A stretch of 64,000 nt of DNA, from positions 1 to 64,000 of the forward strand of contig LUCM01007726.1 of assembly GCA_008360955.1 (NCBI GenBank), in the 5' to 3' direction. The notes beneath the pieces are model-generated. The model saw nothing but the letters and a program-made list of their open reading frames with translations, ran no database searches and was not told the origin of the DNA. How positions within the stretch are numbered: the stretch's first letter is position 1; every line of letters begins with the position of its first letter. The translations under genes were made by a program, and so were the position numbers. Positions 1 to 12,600 of this stretch are shown one piece after another. This stretch comes from Fasciolopsis buskii. Taxonomy: Eukaryota; Platyhelminthes; Trematoda; Plagiorchiida; Fasciolidae.

Positions 1-2215
1 ATCAAACTGGCGAGTGGCCATTATGTCACGCAAGATTCGCCTGATAGATTTTTCGACCTTTAGCGTTCTTAACAGACCTAAGGATCATACCAAACGGGGC
101 TTGGTTAATTCGAGCCCACTGCAGCTTCCTAACTGGTTAGGGCGAGCAGAATTTAAGATGCGTCTGACTGGTGCACGCGTCGCGATTGACGAACAGCCTT
201 AGCGATGACCGGGAAAACTGATTTGAGTTGGTTGACCGAAGAGGGGAAAAAAAGCGGCGAGGATTCAGGTAACAGTCAAGGCATTAAATTATACGTGGGT
301 ACCGGCTGGAGGTGGCGAACTCCGTTATGATAGTCGTGTGCGATGGGAATGGATGACCCATCCATGGATGACAGACAAAGCTAGGCCGTGGCCGAGACTT
401 CGAAGGATCAGTTTGGCTCGGTGCTGCTAACGATTTATGGTCGTACGCTAGCCCAGCTGGCGGATCACTTGGAACTATCTGTCTTTGATTCCTCCGACTG
501 ATGTGGGAAGTGAGTCGAAATATCTGACTTCTGAATAGGTGAAAAGCAGCCAGTCCCGACGAGCTCCCTCCAGTTCTTTTTGAAAATGGGTGAAGAGAGC
601 TCTGTATTGAAATCCTTACTATCTATTCTTTCGTAATATTTTGAACACAGGAGCATGTTCCGTATCTAAGGTGAGTACGACGCATTGTGCCTATCTTTCA
701 AGAATGGGAGCGAACACGGATTGATCTGTGATCGATCATCGCAAAGTACTAGGTTTAATCGATAGTACTACGAGGTGTTAAGCTTTGGATAATCTGCCAC
801 GTTTGAGACTCGGCTCGCGAGATTAACACGGGCAAACATGCAGCGGTTTTCGTCCAGTCGAGGCGTGCATCGACCAGGAATATTCACTCTCGGCAGTTAC
901 TATCGAATTACGCCGCAACAACACACGGAGCCGAGCCAACCGGATCGCAGTGCTTTCTCGATCTTCTGGAAAAGGTGGTCGTTCGGGACCTCAGTGGAAG
1001 TTCGTGACAGTACTAGTTCCCATGCTCCTTCGGAGTGGTATGCCAGCAAAAGATTCGTGAACCTGTTGCGGAGCCGATTGCACCGCATAGCATATAGGTC
1101 GCGTGGAGTTACGGTGAACTATTAGGTTCATTCGAAACGACTAGCGGCGTTCGACGAGGTGTTTCATCTCTCCATTCCTGTCCAGCTTCGTCATGGACGA
1201 GATAATGGAGGACGCTTTAGGGGGTCTCCAGGATGTCGGGGAATTACTGCAGGAGGGTAATGCGGTGAGCATGTGTGTTTAGAGTATGACAGATTACGTT
1301 GTGTGGCACTGTTCAAATCTCGCGTACAATGTGCATCACGCATCTAGATTTAGACTTAGTAGACCTAGTTTAACTCTGTTCCGCTGGCATTAGTTATTGC
1401 ACTTAACATGTATGAAGTGGCTAACTTCACCATAGACTATGGACGGAATCAGTCTGACGACATCTTCTTTATCCTCTTGTTTGGAGAGGAAAATTAAACG
1501 TATTTCGGGATAACCTATTTAACTTCACACCTCTCGTTAATGGCGTGGATGCATAACCACGAATGGTATTAGTTCGAGTGCCTGAGTCCCGTCTGGTTAA
1601 ACACGACGTAGGTATTCTGAAATGCATCGGGGCTCCTAGACATCATTCTACTGAGTGACTATTATCTAGTCGCTCAGATCTTGAATATTTCTTGAAGTTG
1701 ACAGGTTGTATGTAGTGTGCGCAGTGCGCTCCAGTGTTGATTATGCGTTGCTGACATTAGAGCCTATGCTTGCGAATGTTCGTCGGTTGGAGATTACTCG
1801 AATCACTGATTGTCCTTATCGGTAGTTGACTAAAATTGGATGCAGTGATCGGATAGGTAATATGGAGGTGAGGAATCTAGTATTAGGTGCCGATTCCGAG
1901 AGTACTTTATTTCAGTGTATGAAGCTTAATAGACTACGCTGGTTGGGTCACATGTTGCGTATGGCGAACACTCGTCTACCATACCGTCCCCTGTTTTGCG
2001 TTCCTCCTACACGGAGTGGAAGAAGCCATTTAGAGGTTAGCAGATGACGTGGCAACGTGAAGTGGGAAATTTTACAGCTCACTTAGATGAACTATTTGTT
2101 CCACGTGTTCGTGTTTGTGGTCCGTATGACCCATCAACTGGCTAGCCACAGATACAGGGATATGGTGACTAACCGTGGATTGTCGCGATCTTGTTGTCAT
2201 TTTCTAACTACTCAC
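1..2215 (+). mobile_element. RTE/SR2-like non-LTR retroelement, decayed, 5' end off window
   Basis: Pieces of an RTE polyprotein appear in order but in shifting frames. There is KAASPDELPPVLFENG (from about 540; the RT start), then SGVRRG..SPFL and VMDEIMEDALGGLQDVG (1140-1245; the RT palm entry). An EY-containing remnant of the YADD site lies near 1280. NRLRWLGHMLRMANTRLPYR (1925-1990) is the hallmark C-terminal tail, and ACGTGGCAACGTGAAG (MTWQRE) and a GATATGG..CTAACCGTGG stretch follow to about 2210. The same order and much of the same sequence recur on the minus strand at 15.56-17.99 kb. Many stops and frameshifts make it inactive. Confidence 0.85.
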
Positions 2216-2934
2216 AGTGATTGCAAACGTATTTTTGTTGACTACAAGGGCATTTTTGTTGTTTTCTCGCCTGTGTTGGTCCACTCTCTGTAATTCTTAG
2301 ATATTGCTCCTTTTTTAGAAACGTTTGATTCCGTGGAACAGGCAGCATTCACGGTGGCTTTCCTTGGTGTGTAATGCCGAACGATTTAGTTGAACTATGA
2401 TACTTGACCTTTTGGAATCTTACATGGGTCTATTGCGCTCTGAGCTTCGGGGTCATTGTTGCTGTTGCTTTTATCGGAATCAGACATGCTTCTTCCATGC
2501 AAAGAAATGATTTGGCGTCTGTTACGAAGTGAACACTCTCAGTTTTTAAGTTGATTTTTAAGCAACCTTTTGGCAATTAATGCTTATGAATAGCTTAATT
2601 TATTTTTTTTTGTGACCATTGTAACAGCACATCTGGCGGCTATTCACTGTTTTTGAGCTGAACCACAATCCATTTCTGATGCAGAGGCTGCTTCTTTCGG
2701 ATACCTTTTTTATGAAGATCTCTCGGCATAAGTTCTTGCTAAGCAGGTCTATCTGACTGAAATAAAGAAAATCGAAGTGAAGATATGGGTTCTGGCAGTA
2801 TAATAGGTTCGTTTCCGGCGAAGGTGTCATTTTCTGGTGCTTCTGTTGGAAACGTCTCTTTCCACCGCTTTGCAATTTCCAGTATTGCGAAGTTTGGGTT
2901 TTGGTAGATTTTCTTAAATGCGACAGGTGATCCA

Positions 2935-3015
2935 AGCGTGAGAGGTCTTCGACTACGTTGAGATTCGAACTCAAGCGTGGTCGCAGTCTTGCACCTATTG
3001 ACGTAACTTCCTAGG
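2935..3015 (-). repeat. Possible tRNA-derived (Pol III) repeat fragment
   Basis: Read on the minus strand, CTTGAGTTCGAATCTC (2960-2975) is a good B-box (GGTTCGANTCC type). An A-box-like TCAATAGGTGC lies about 35 bases upstream of it, roughly at tRNA spacing. No cloverleaf can be closed convincingly. It lies in the intron just upstream of the first visible HSL exon. Confidence 0.35.
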
Positions 3016-3205
3016 TCAGCAGGAAGAATACACGTGGTACGAATGCGCCCGTGCGTGTCAAATCCTGCCGGTGTCGATGACTTCATATTTCTGTTTTCCA
3101 GTATTTTTGCTCTCTTTATGCTCAGCTTGTCTGCAAATGATTTGCTTCTAGTGATAGAAAACAATTAAATTATTTTCCTTGAAATTTTGGATATACGTTT
3201 TACAG

Positions 3206-3620
3206 ATCTGTGCATGTCACGAGTATTCCACAGTGCTGTTTGCCGATCATTTGGTAACTACCTTATTTCCCTTGCCTTCTACCCGTGAAACAGCCTATGC
3301 TGGTGTTGATGAAAGCAAACTGAGTTCAGAAAACTTGGGAAATAACGATAATTCGCAATGGTCGCCAAGCTATCGTCGACAGCACAGCGTCCTATCTAGC
3401 ACTTTGTGGGATCGTTTTGTCCCGACTTTCTTGAAAAATCAAGACCCCAAACCCCTCTCTACGTCTAATACAGACAACAAAAAAGGCCTTAGCACTAATC
3501 GGGAGGCGGTCTCAGTGCCATCTGGAATGTCCGCATTAGACCTGACGACGTCGGCAGAGAGCAATTTAGGATTTCGAAAATCACCAGGCGCTTTCAACTT
3601 CACCGATGATAATGAGGATA
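3206..3620 (+). CDS. LIPE: HSL exon: end of N-terminal catalytic part and regulatory module
   Basis: The exon is open in phase 0, from an acceptor (..ACGTTTTACAG|ATC) to a perfect donor (GAT A|GTAAGT at 3621). The text ADHLVTTLF..TAYAGVDE resembles the MDPLLPLSVL..SAYAG stretch of HSL that precedes its regulatory insert, and STLWDRFVPTFL resembles the SSWLNSFLEL region. The rest is rich in Ser, Thr and Asn, as expected for the poorly conserved phosphorylated insert. An RRQHS motif (codons from 3374) is a basophilic-kinase-like site. A second acceptor AG at 3232-3233 is possible but phase and homology favour 3206. A stop lies upstream, so the frame cannot be extended as continuous coding sequence. 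Confidence 0.82.
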
Positions 3621-6600
3621 GTAAGTGGTTTTCTTCATTCTGGTCATTTCACGTACGATGACCTGTTGTTTTTGTGGTTGTAGTTTCCACGTGTTGTCTC
3701 GTGTAATCTAAACTAGTTTTCGTTTGTAATATTATAACAGGCCCTAAGTTCAGTTCTTCCTCTACCATCGACTGCTTCTATCTAGCTTACTCGATCAACT
3801 ATCGTTCAGCCTGATTGATGGATCTTGGTTTCTGGTTGCGCTTACAATTCATTTTACACGACCACCAAAACAATTGATGTCATCCCATCCCTTTCTGCTT
3901 TCCCAATTGAATGCATAAACCAAGGGATCTGAATCGATGGCGGAACGTGGGTCTGCGTATGAGAAAAAAACCCAATAAGAATCAAAGTGATATCTTACGT
4001 GACAGTTCTGAAGGAGCTCTCCACGGGCACTTTCTTCACGTCTCTGTGTTGCGCAAATGCTCCACTACTTTGTGGATTGGAATTTCCAGTCCAAGACTCA
4101 GGCTAGAGTTCTCAGACGTATCGATGATATCTGCATGTTGCACCTCCCTATACTATTTGCCTGGATTCGATTCTGTCCCACGGTCTCCTACTTCACAAGC
4201 TGAGAACATCTGGTTGCCTGAGGCCCTTATTAGCATGGCTGCTTGTTTACTTTATCAGCTCAGCCCAGCGCACACGAGTGGGCGGTATAACGTCAATACC
4301 GTTGGTTAAGAACTCTGGCTTGCTTCATGATGCTGTTCTTTCCTCATCTATCTATCTATCTATTTGCACTAATGACTTATCAGCTAGTTTATCCGGTTAC
4401 CTGGTTAAGCATGTCGGTGGTTTTGGTCTCTCTGAAGGCATTTCTAACAACGATGACTTTCAAAGTTTTTCCAACAGATTACCGTCTGTCTTCGATTTCG
4501 CTGTATAAGGGTTTTAAATTCTAGCACATCCGAATGTTTCATATGTACGTCCTCTCTCTCCCTGCCAACCTACTCATCTGAACCGCCATTCATCGACTCA
4601 GTTACTTAGCTGAGTTGATTCTGTGAACTATTTGAGGGTTAATATTGGTGAAAATCTGAAGTGGACTTCTCACATTTCCATCTGCATAAAGAATCTTCGA
4701 TGGTTGTTATTTAAAATCAGAAGGCTTCGACACTCCAACACGAAAAAGTAACTTGTGCCGTTTGGTTCACTAATGTATTTTCCAATTCTTTTTTACTGTT
4801 CTGTTATTTTCGCAGGTTAACTTAAGAAAAACCTTAAAATTCTCCACCGGAGACTGTCAATTATTAGCCATCTTTCGTGACACTAGGCAAATTGCCCGTT
4901 AAACTGTGTATCTGTTCTGGAGAATTTCCAAAGCAGCTTTTCTGCGAAATGTTCTCTAAGGAAGAAGTGGAAGTAAAGAGAGTGAATTTAGTGTGAATGA
5001 TTACTTCGCATACAGTTGCATCCCAGGTCAAGATGGAACGCAAAAAGATTTGTCGTTCCGTCGGGTCAAATAGGAAAATTTTGCCCACAAAATAATCACA
5101 AATAAACAGCGAAAATCCTTGGAGAAATCACAAGCTTCTCTGAGATTGTCAAAGGACGCCAGTCTATGGAGCAGAATAGATATACAATTTAACATCCGTT
5201 TCTAGCCAAACTCAACTGGAAGCGCTCCCTCTAAGCAAGTATTTGTGGAGTCCCACCTGAGAAATAGAGTCTTTGGCTTGGGAAGTTACAGCGTATCGCC
5301 AACCGAAATAACTCCAGCACCCTTTTTGACTAATCTTACTCAATGCATCGTTTAATTCTGAATGTTTTCTCCCTCCGACTGCCTCCAATACTCGCACATT
5401 ATATCAAACGGGCAACAAACTGCTCTAGGTACAACTCTTGAGACTGTATGTACGTGAATTTGTGATGCTTATTTGAAGAGCGCTTGCAAGGCTCTACTTC
5501 CTTAATCATTCTTCAAGGCCCAGAACGCCGTCGATCTCTTTATTCGCTGTTCACGTTTTCATCGTTCGTAGTTGCCCTAACACCGGGATCGCCTTTAGCA
5601 CACGAGCCGAGCGAGCACCGTTAGACTACATCACAGTCTACAATTATTTGTGTGCATTTCGGTTGGACAGATCCGTGTGTCAGCAGCAGTCCACTTAAAT
5701 GTTACGGTTTTGTCGTGTTTGCTCGAACTGATTACTTTTCTCTTGATACTCAAGGCATGTTTTATTGGGATTTTTCCGATTTACGTTCAATGGAAGTCAT
5801 GATGATGACGAAGTTTTAGTGTTGGGGTTCGCAAAACTGGGATCGATCTGGAGACGAGCAGATATCCGATAAGTAGTGAGTCAATAATTGTGCCAACTAT
5901 TAAAAAGTGCCCCATCCTCTGCTATTCGTCTAAAGGTCTCTAAAGATGCGCGAGAATGCAGCCGATTTCTCACCCGGTCTAAGTTGCATTAGCTGCATCT
6001 TCATTCCGAGCCAAATCTTCTAAAGCAGGTGTGCGTTCTGTAAACTTGCGATCTTTGCTGTGATAGACTCAATCGGTAGTTCACGTTTCTGGCACTGCTT
6101 TTCATTGAAAGTTGTGCCAAAGTAAGTCTTTTCACTTTCCCAGTCCTCTTATGTAAACGGTCGAAGCCGAATCCATACTTTTGGTGTTTTGATTGCATTG
6201 TTTTGCCTTTCCTTCTCAACTCTGTCATTGAGTTGATTGCGAAAATCACCCTCTTCTCGTGTGAGCATAGAGACATTAATATTTGGTCGAACAGAGGATT
6301 GCCTAACCTAGAATGTGTGGACAACGGTATTCTACTGATTCAGGACTCGGGTAAGTTCCAAGTACTTTTCGACCACTCTGAGAATGGTTTAACTTCGGTT
6401 GAGATGCGTTTCGCACCTCCGAAGCGTGAATTGTTGAACCACTGAATTACCCCGAAGCCGAAACTTATCAATACGGGGGCGGATTTGGACGAAGTACTTG
6501 TATTTTATTACTTGAATTGTTAGATCTCACCAGGTGGTCTTATATCCAGTGATTTGTTTCCACTTTTACAGAGAGCTGAATTGACGTTTACCAATGAGCA

Positions 6601-9600
6601 CCAATAACTCATGAGGAATGCCTTGGATTCTGCCGGGTTTTGCCACTTGTGGCCTCACTCGTCCTGTTATGTCATTTTGGATTTTTGTCGAGTCTCTGCT
6701 TCTTCTTGACACGTGCCAGTCCATCTCGGTGGATAACTGGAATTGTGAAGCACGCTTCGTAACGAGACGTGAACTCAATGCAAGTTTGCGTAGGGATCAC
6801 GAGATGTGGAGGTCCGAACGGGCTGTGAGGATGGAAAATGGAGCCGCTATGGGAAATTCCCGCAAGCTGTTCCACCTCATGCAAACTGCTGATGGAAAAG
6901 CATTAGGTATGATCGCACTGATCTGTAAAGTTGACGGTGCGCCTGTCCCCAATCAGCAGCGACGTCCTTTACGCTGAGTGGGACACTGTGGAGGTGATCG
7001 AGTGCATTAGGCGTCTATCACCGAGACGGTCAGAAATTCGATTGTACTGATCCGTCGGGGTGATCGGTTAGATAGTTACTAGCTTTGAGTATCCTGGTTG
7101 GGGCCCATGGAATGAGGATTGTCGTTGGTTAGAGATGGTTAGAGATATGGCTCAGAAACTAAGTAAGTGGCGCTGATTCTGTGCCCTATCTGTAGAACGC
7201 GCGCCCCGTAAAAAAACGGAAAACGGAGAAAGATACGTGAATAAAAATAAAGCTTTTCATCTTATTGTTCATCCATGTATATCCGTTTTCCATATGGTTG
7301 TATTTACTTGTTATTGTTGTTTTGGCACAATGCTTATTCTAAATTCATGGTTATATATATAACTAGTATCTGGACGAGTGACCAAATTTTTTCGGAACCA
7401 CACGACTGAATTTGCGATTATTGCCGCTCATCAGGCATGGATACCTGGTGCTCTCTTGTCTACACATATTTATGTCTGCACACTCGGAATCGTCATGTCC
7501 TCACCTAAATCTAATTTGTAGCGTCAAAGTGTACATTGAGGCGACCACAGAAGAATCACAACGGTGATTCATGTACAGTCCTTCGTCAGTTGACTTGAGG
7601 CAACCGTAGAAACGAGGGCAAAATGGTACCATAATACATGTAAATTATAAATAGTGTATATATATACATCTATATTACTAATCTGAACCATCTATGGTGT
7701 CGGGTAACATTGCCTTGCCCACCAAAGACCGGGATTTTACCCCGCCCTCGTGAGCGGTTATGATATGCAAGTTAGCTGTTGCAGACGGATGGTGTGTATG
7801 CTGTTTCTGGAACAGAATGGATGCATTTTCTCAGCGGCCTTGAGGGAAGGTGTAGTGTATTCAATCACAGCTTAGACGATCGACCAAGCACTGTATCTAA
7901 TTAGGTTACGATTTTCGAGGCTTATGTCGTAGCTATCCGTAAATCGGTATACACTGTTCTCCAAGGCAGGCAGGAATCAAAGGTTGGATCAAGTTAGTCA
8001 GTTCATGACCTGGCGAGAGTGTATGAAATTACTGAGTAGTGAACTGTTCTGAATGGGCCAAATCAGATTACCAGGTCGGGATCCATTAGATATAAGGCGA
8101 TGATCGAAGAACTTAAACGGCATGGCTAACTGGCGCAATCAGTGGTCTTCTTACGTTTGAAATTGTAACGCTTCGTTTGAGTTTTTTCCGTTTTTGATTT
8201 TATGATCTTTGCTTCATTACTAGTCCGTACTGCGAGGTAACAACCGAGTAGATAGCTTTCTAATACAAGATTAATAATGGTGTAAACTAGACCGAAACTG
8301 CAGATATATAGTATAGTATTTAAGATATACAAGTAAAAGCTAACCAACCATAATTATTGTCGTTGCTTATATCCTATTCCCGTACGTATAATTTAAACAG
8401 TAGTAATTTAAACTCATTTTCTTCCTTTTAAACAGGAGAAGCCTCTTTTCCAAATATTACTGGACCTTCTGAAACATTATGTTCTCCTAAATCACCGTAC
8501 TCCTCCAATGGACCACATTGTCGTTTTGACCCGCCTGATTTGGTGGGTGAAAAGAAAGTTGCAGATGCATATCGGACTTCTTTTTCTGAAAACGGGACGC
8601 GGGTGCTGTCTGACCGGAGGGCTCGTGCTCCGAAAAGTGATTTGGATCGGGTTCGGGACATTCAGCTACACCAAGACTGTTTCATGTCTCCCTACTTGGC
8701 TTCAGATGAGATGTTCCGCCAGCTTCCGCCTCTTGGAATAGCGGTACGTTTTGGACTGTTTTTTGTTCCGCTAATAACAATTTACGTGTCTCGTGTATTT
8801 TAGTGATCACTTTGGCCGTAGTGCATTGATGAGTGAGTTTGAGTGCTCGGCTGAACTGCACATGGGTATTGGCCGATAAAAATCTTAGCCATGAGACACG
8901 AAAAGCTTCTGCTCATTTTTGGTAAACCCTTGCACTTATGCCTCAAATCTTTGTGGTTCGTTCTTTAGCTTCCTTTCCAAACGATTCCGCACCATTTCCC
9001 CTACTTTGGCCATTTTAAAACTCACTCAGCACGATATACTCGGTCGTCCTCTCAGGTACACTGGGACACTATCCGATCATTTGCATTTCGCTTACAAACC
9101 TCACGAGCGCCCTTGGTGTTGTGATTTAATGCACTTCATTTAACTTGGTCTTTGAAGATGACCGTTTCAATCCCACTTTAGCTTCGTTTGTCGTTATTGT
9201 TTCATAGAATTATCCTCGTTGGCAAATGCCGTTTACACTGGTGCTTTTTTCCTATTCCTTACGGTTGTTTGGGCATTCCGTTGAATTTCGTGATCTTGGG
9301 CGTTTGGCTAGAAATCGAGTTGGACGCTTGATTCGGAAGTATTAAGAACGGTGGATTGCTGCTGGGAACATCTAACTGATTATATTAACTTCTGCTATGA
9401 CGTCTAATTGCCCCACTGAGACCAAGTCTGATCTAACAGATGTTTATCTCCTTAAATAAAGCGGATGTATCGAGCTAAAGAAATGGAGCGTAAAGCTGAT
9501 TTGCGGCACGCAGTTATAAATCTCATCGCTGCTCTCAAAATTAAAATCAGGCGACAGCGTGTTCTATATTGCGAAACCTACCTTGGTAACGAAAGTTGCC

Positions 9601-12600
9601 ACAAAATTTGGAAAATTGAAACAACTATGCAGCTCGGAACCATAATTCAGCCCTGATATCCAGAAACCTAACCATCAGTTTTCCAGGATCTGGTCGACCC
9701 TCACTTACCTCTCCATTTATTCTTCTTGGCGAGCTCATCCTAGTTTCCTACGATGTAGTTCTGAGAACTTTGTTGAGAGCTAAAAGCAGTAAATTTTGTG
9801 CACCCCATTTACTTTCTCCCTTACTACTCAGAACTGTTGCGTTTCAACTTTCGGCTCTATTATCCAGTCTTTCTAATATTTATCTTGCGACTGCAATCAT
9901 CCCATTATTACCGGAAATCTGTTAGAGTAAGGCTTAATTCAAAGAAAGGTTTTATCGGCTCATTGCATGCTCCTCAGCACCTTTGAAGGCATTTGTGAAC
10001 TTGTTTCTCAATCGTATTTTAACCGATGTTTACTTCCATGGTTCCACGCAGTTTGCGTACATTTTATGGTGTAAACTACATTATTCATTCAGTTGCTTCT
10101 ATTGTTACTAGATTCTGCACTGTTTGGCTTGCTTTTTTGTCTATGCTAACGCTTTTTACTCCCTCGATCGCTGCTCTTTTCTTTCGATCTTTCACCAGAA
10201 CGGTCCTGACCCAAATCTTTTGATCATTTCACGTGACTATTTTCACGACCATGCTCAGTATATTTCTTTCGGTGAGAACATGCCTTCATTCCTTCCAGTT
10301 ACTCGAGGGGTTTTTGAAGAGGCCGCTTTATTTACATTTCTGTTTTTTTCTAGGTTAACGAGCTCGGTATTTCCTCCCAAATTCATCCGTTGCAAATATG
10401 CTGGCGATGTCATTTTCGGCTCTCCCCACAGCGTTGTCGGCGAGATGGTTTGAATGAACCCAACGACTGATTTTCTTTCTCACCCCCACCATTGAATGTT
10501 CTCTAGTGTGTTGATGTCTCCTGCAATCTTCAACTTGGTTCCTGGTATCCATCGATCTCCATTAACCCCTCATTAATTACGAATACATCCGAAAAGACTA
10601 CTTATCTTCCCATTAACTAGGAGTGGATTTGACCCACAACCTTTCTTGCGCTAGGCACGTTGAATCTGTTCCGCATGGTATGCAAACCCCCTTGTTCTTT
10701 CAGACTGGGAAGGGTGCGAGTGCCTCATGTTTTTTCTTCAAGTTTGTTACTTCATACATTCTCACTGTGGCTCTACTGCTCTCCAGTATTGTTCCCTACC
10801 TTGAAAGAGAGGGATTCCGTTCTTATCATCAATTCTCTAGTACGGCTTGGACATTGCATTGGAGTTAACAGGAATACACTTATGGGCTTCATGGTTTAAA
10901 ACCATGTTGATGCTCGTGATGGGTTATCAGGCGATGTGTTGTGCAACACTAACTATTGCCTTTACGTACCATTACCTAAGACGTTTTCTCATTCTTCGGC
11001 TCGTTCCACACTTAGGCTTCTTCCTTCTCGTATATCTGCACACAGAAATAAAAATTTGGGAAAACCGTCCGAGCTTTTACTAATGGCTGATATACTTCAG
11101 GGTTACTATTCTTTCATCCTTTCTTTCCTCTACTTATGTACGTGACCTCCGCAATTGTCTGTCTGGTTCTGGGGGCAAGCATACTGACGATGTAGTTATT
11201 GTGACACTCCTTATCAACTGGCGGTTACTTCGCCGACCTATCTTTGATGCTTCAGAAAGTAATGAATTTCTCAGGATGCTCTGTAGCTTCACTTAGTCCA
11301 TCCAGTTGTTTTGAGTGTATCTTTATCCTGTCTCATTCTGCTTACTCATGCTGCCCTTATATCATTCGTGATGTTTTTTTCTAGAATCTCGTCTGTTAAA
11401 TACCATGGAGCTTCTGTCCTCTAACCTTCACTTATATTCTCATATAATCGTCCTTACATCCAAACAACGGCATCCGTCTTTTAAAATCCGAAAGTTCTAT
11501 TAATTCTGTTTTATGTTTATTGATATTTCTGCTATTGTTTTCCAGTTCTTTTTACCAGTCTCATTCTTGAGAAGCAATGTAGCGTGACGAACATGCTCGT
11601 CTTCAGTTACTCGTAACCATGCTAATACATGACATTAAACCTGATTTACTACAACTTAGAGAGGGGATGATAAGTTACGGTTTTCAAAGTCGAAATATGT
11701 CCACTGTTATATATATATATATTTATATGCATATATATATGAGACGGGTGAAAGTCGAAATTGCGGGTTTGGGGGGCGCACTTCATCATTATAGAGATTT
11801 TTGGGGATGGCGAGTGGGCCAGGGAAGCTCCGTTGTTTGCCTTTCGGTACACAACCGGAGATCATAGAAGGGAATATATATGGCCTCAGTTGTAGATAAC
11901 ACCCGGGACCTCACCAGTCTTGGCAACTTACTCCGGACTTTAGAGGTTATTCTGAACGCTTTAGTTACATTCACTAAGTGGCTGTAATCAACCAAGTGTG
12001 TGAGCACATAGCATTGGTGATAGTCTTGATCCTTCCTGTGTTTAACTAAGCCGGGTGGTGTTCACAAACCCGTTCGAATAGCTGAAAATGACCTTGTTCG
12101 TCACGCTGCTTTTTCTCATTATGCTCTATGGGATTATTCGGAAATCCTATTCTTATTCTCCCATAGCCTTTTTGGACTATGAACAACAGACTTAGAACTG
12201 TTGCACCTTAATGCCCTTTTGGTTAGCTTTCTTTCTATCCCTTTTACTTACCCGATCAACGTCACGTCTATGCGTATGAAAGTCTGTACGAAATTTACAT
12301 TGAAGGTCCTCGAAGATCTTGCACATTTTTTATATGGTCTCTAGACATCTCTCTGATCCCAGAACTACGCCCGCTTTTCGCATTTCACCCTCCGGGATTA
12401 AACTACGAGAATTTTCATACGCCGAGCCACAGATCAACCTGCTCCGAAATGCACCATACTAATTTCCGCCATTTTTACTATCGCCAACATTCTACCATAG
12501 GCGGTGGAAATGTTTGATTTTTGCGATGTTACCGCTGACATTTACACTTACGTTGCAAAATACGAACGATACAATGCAGGAATGAAGTGACAAGCTTAAC

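Larger units (their letters stand above)
3621..8435 (+). other. HSL intron (4815 nt) containing retroelement debris
   Basis: The intron is bounded by GTAAGT and a pyrimidine-rich acceptor ending TTTTAAACAG. It contains one CR1-like and two RTE fragments, listed separately, all in the same orientation as the gene. The rest (about 5.1-6.1 and 7.1-8.4 kb) shows short AT microsatellites near 7355 and 7655 but no recognised feature. Confidence 0.8.

Noticed and set aside
465..656. Minus-strand 63-codon frame
   Set aside because: It is the antisense of the RTE RT-start block (KAASPDELPP) on the plus strand.
2600..3164. Overlapping minus-strand frames of 124 and 141 codons just upstream of the HSL exon
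   Set aside because: The frames overlap each other in different phases across a tRNA-like repeat, have no recognised domain, and sit in what should be HSL intron.
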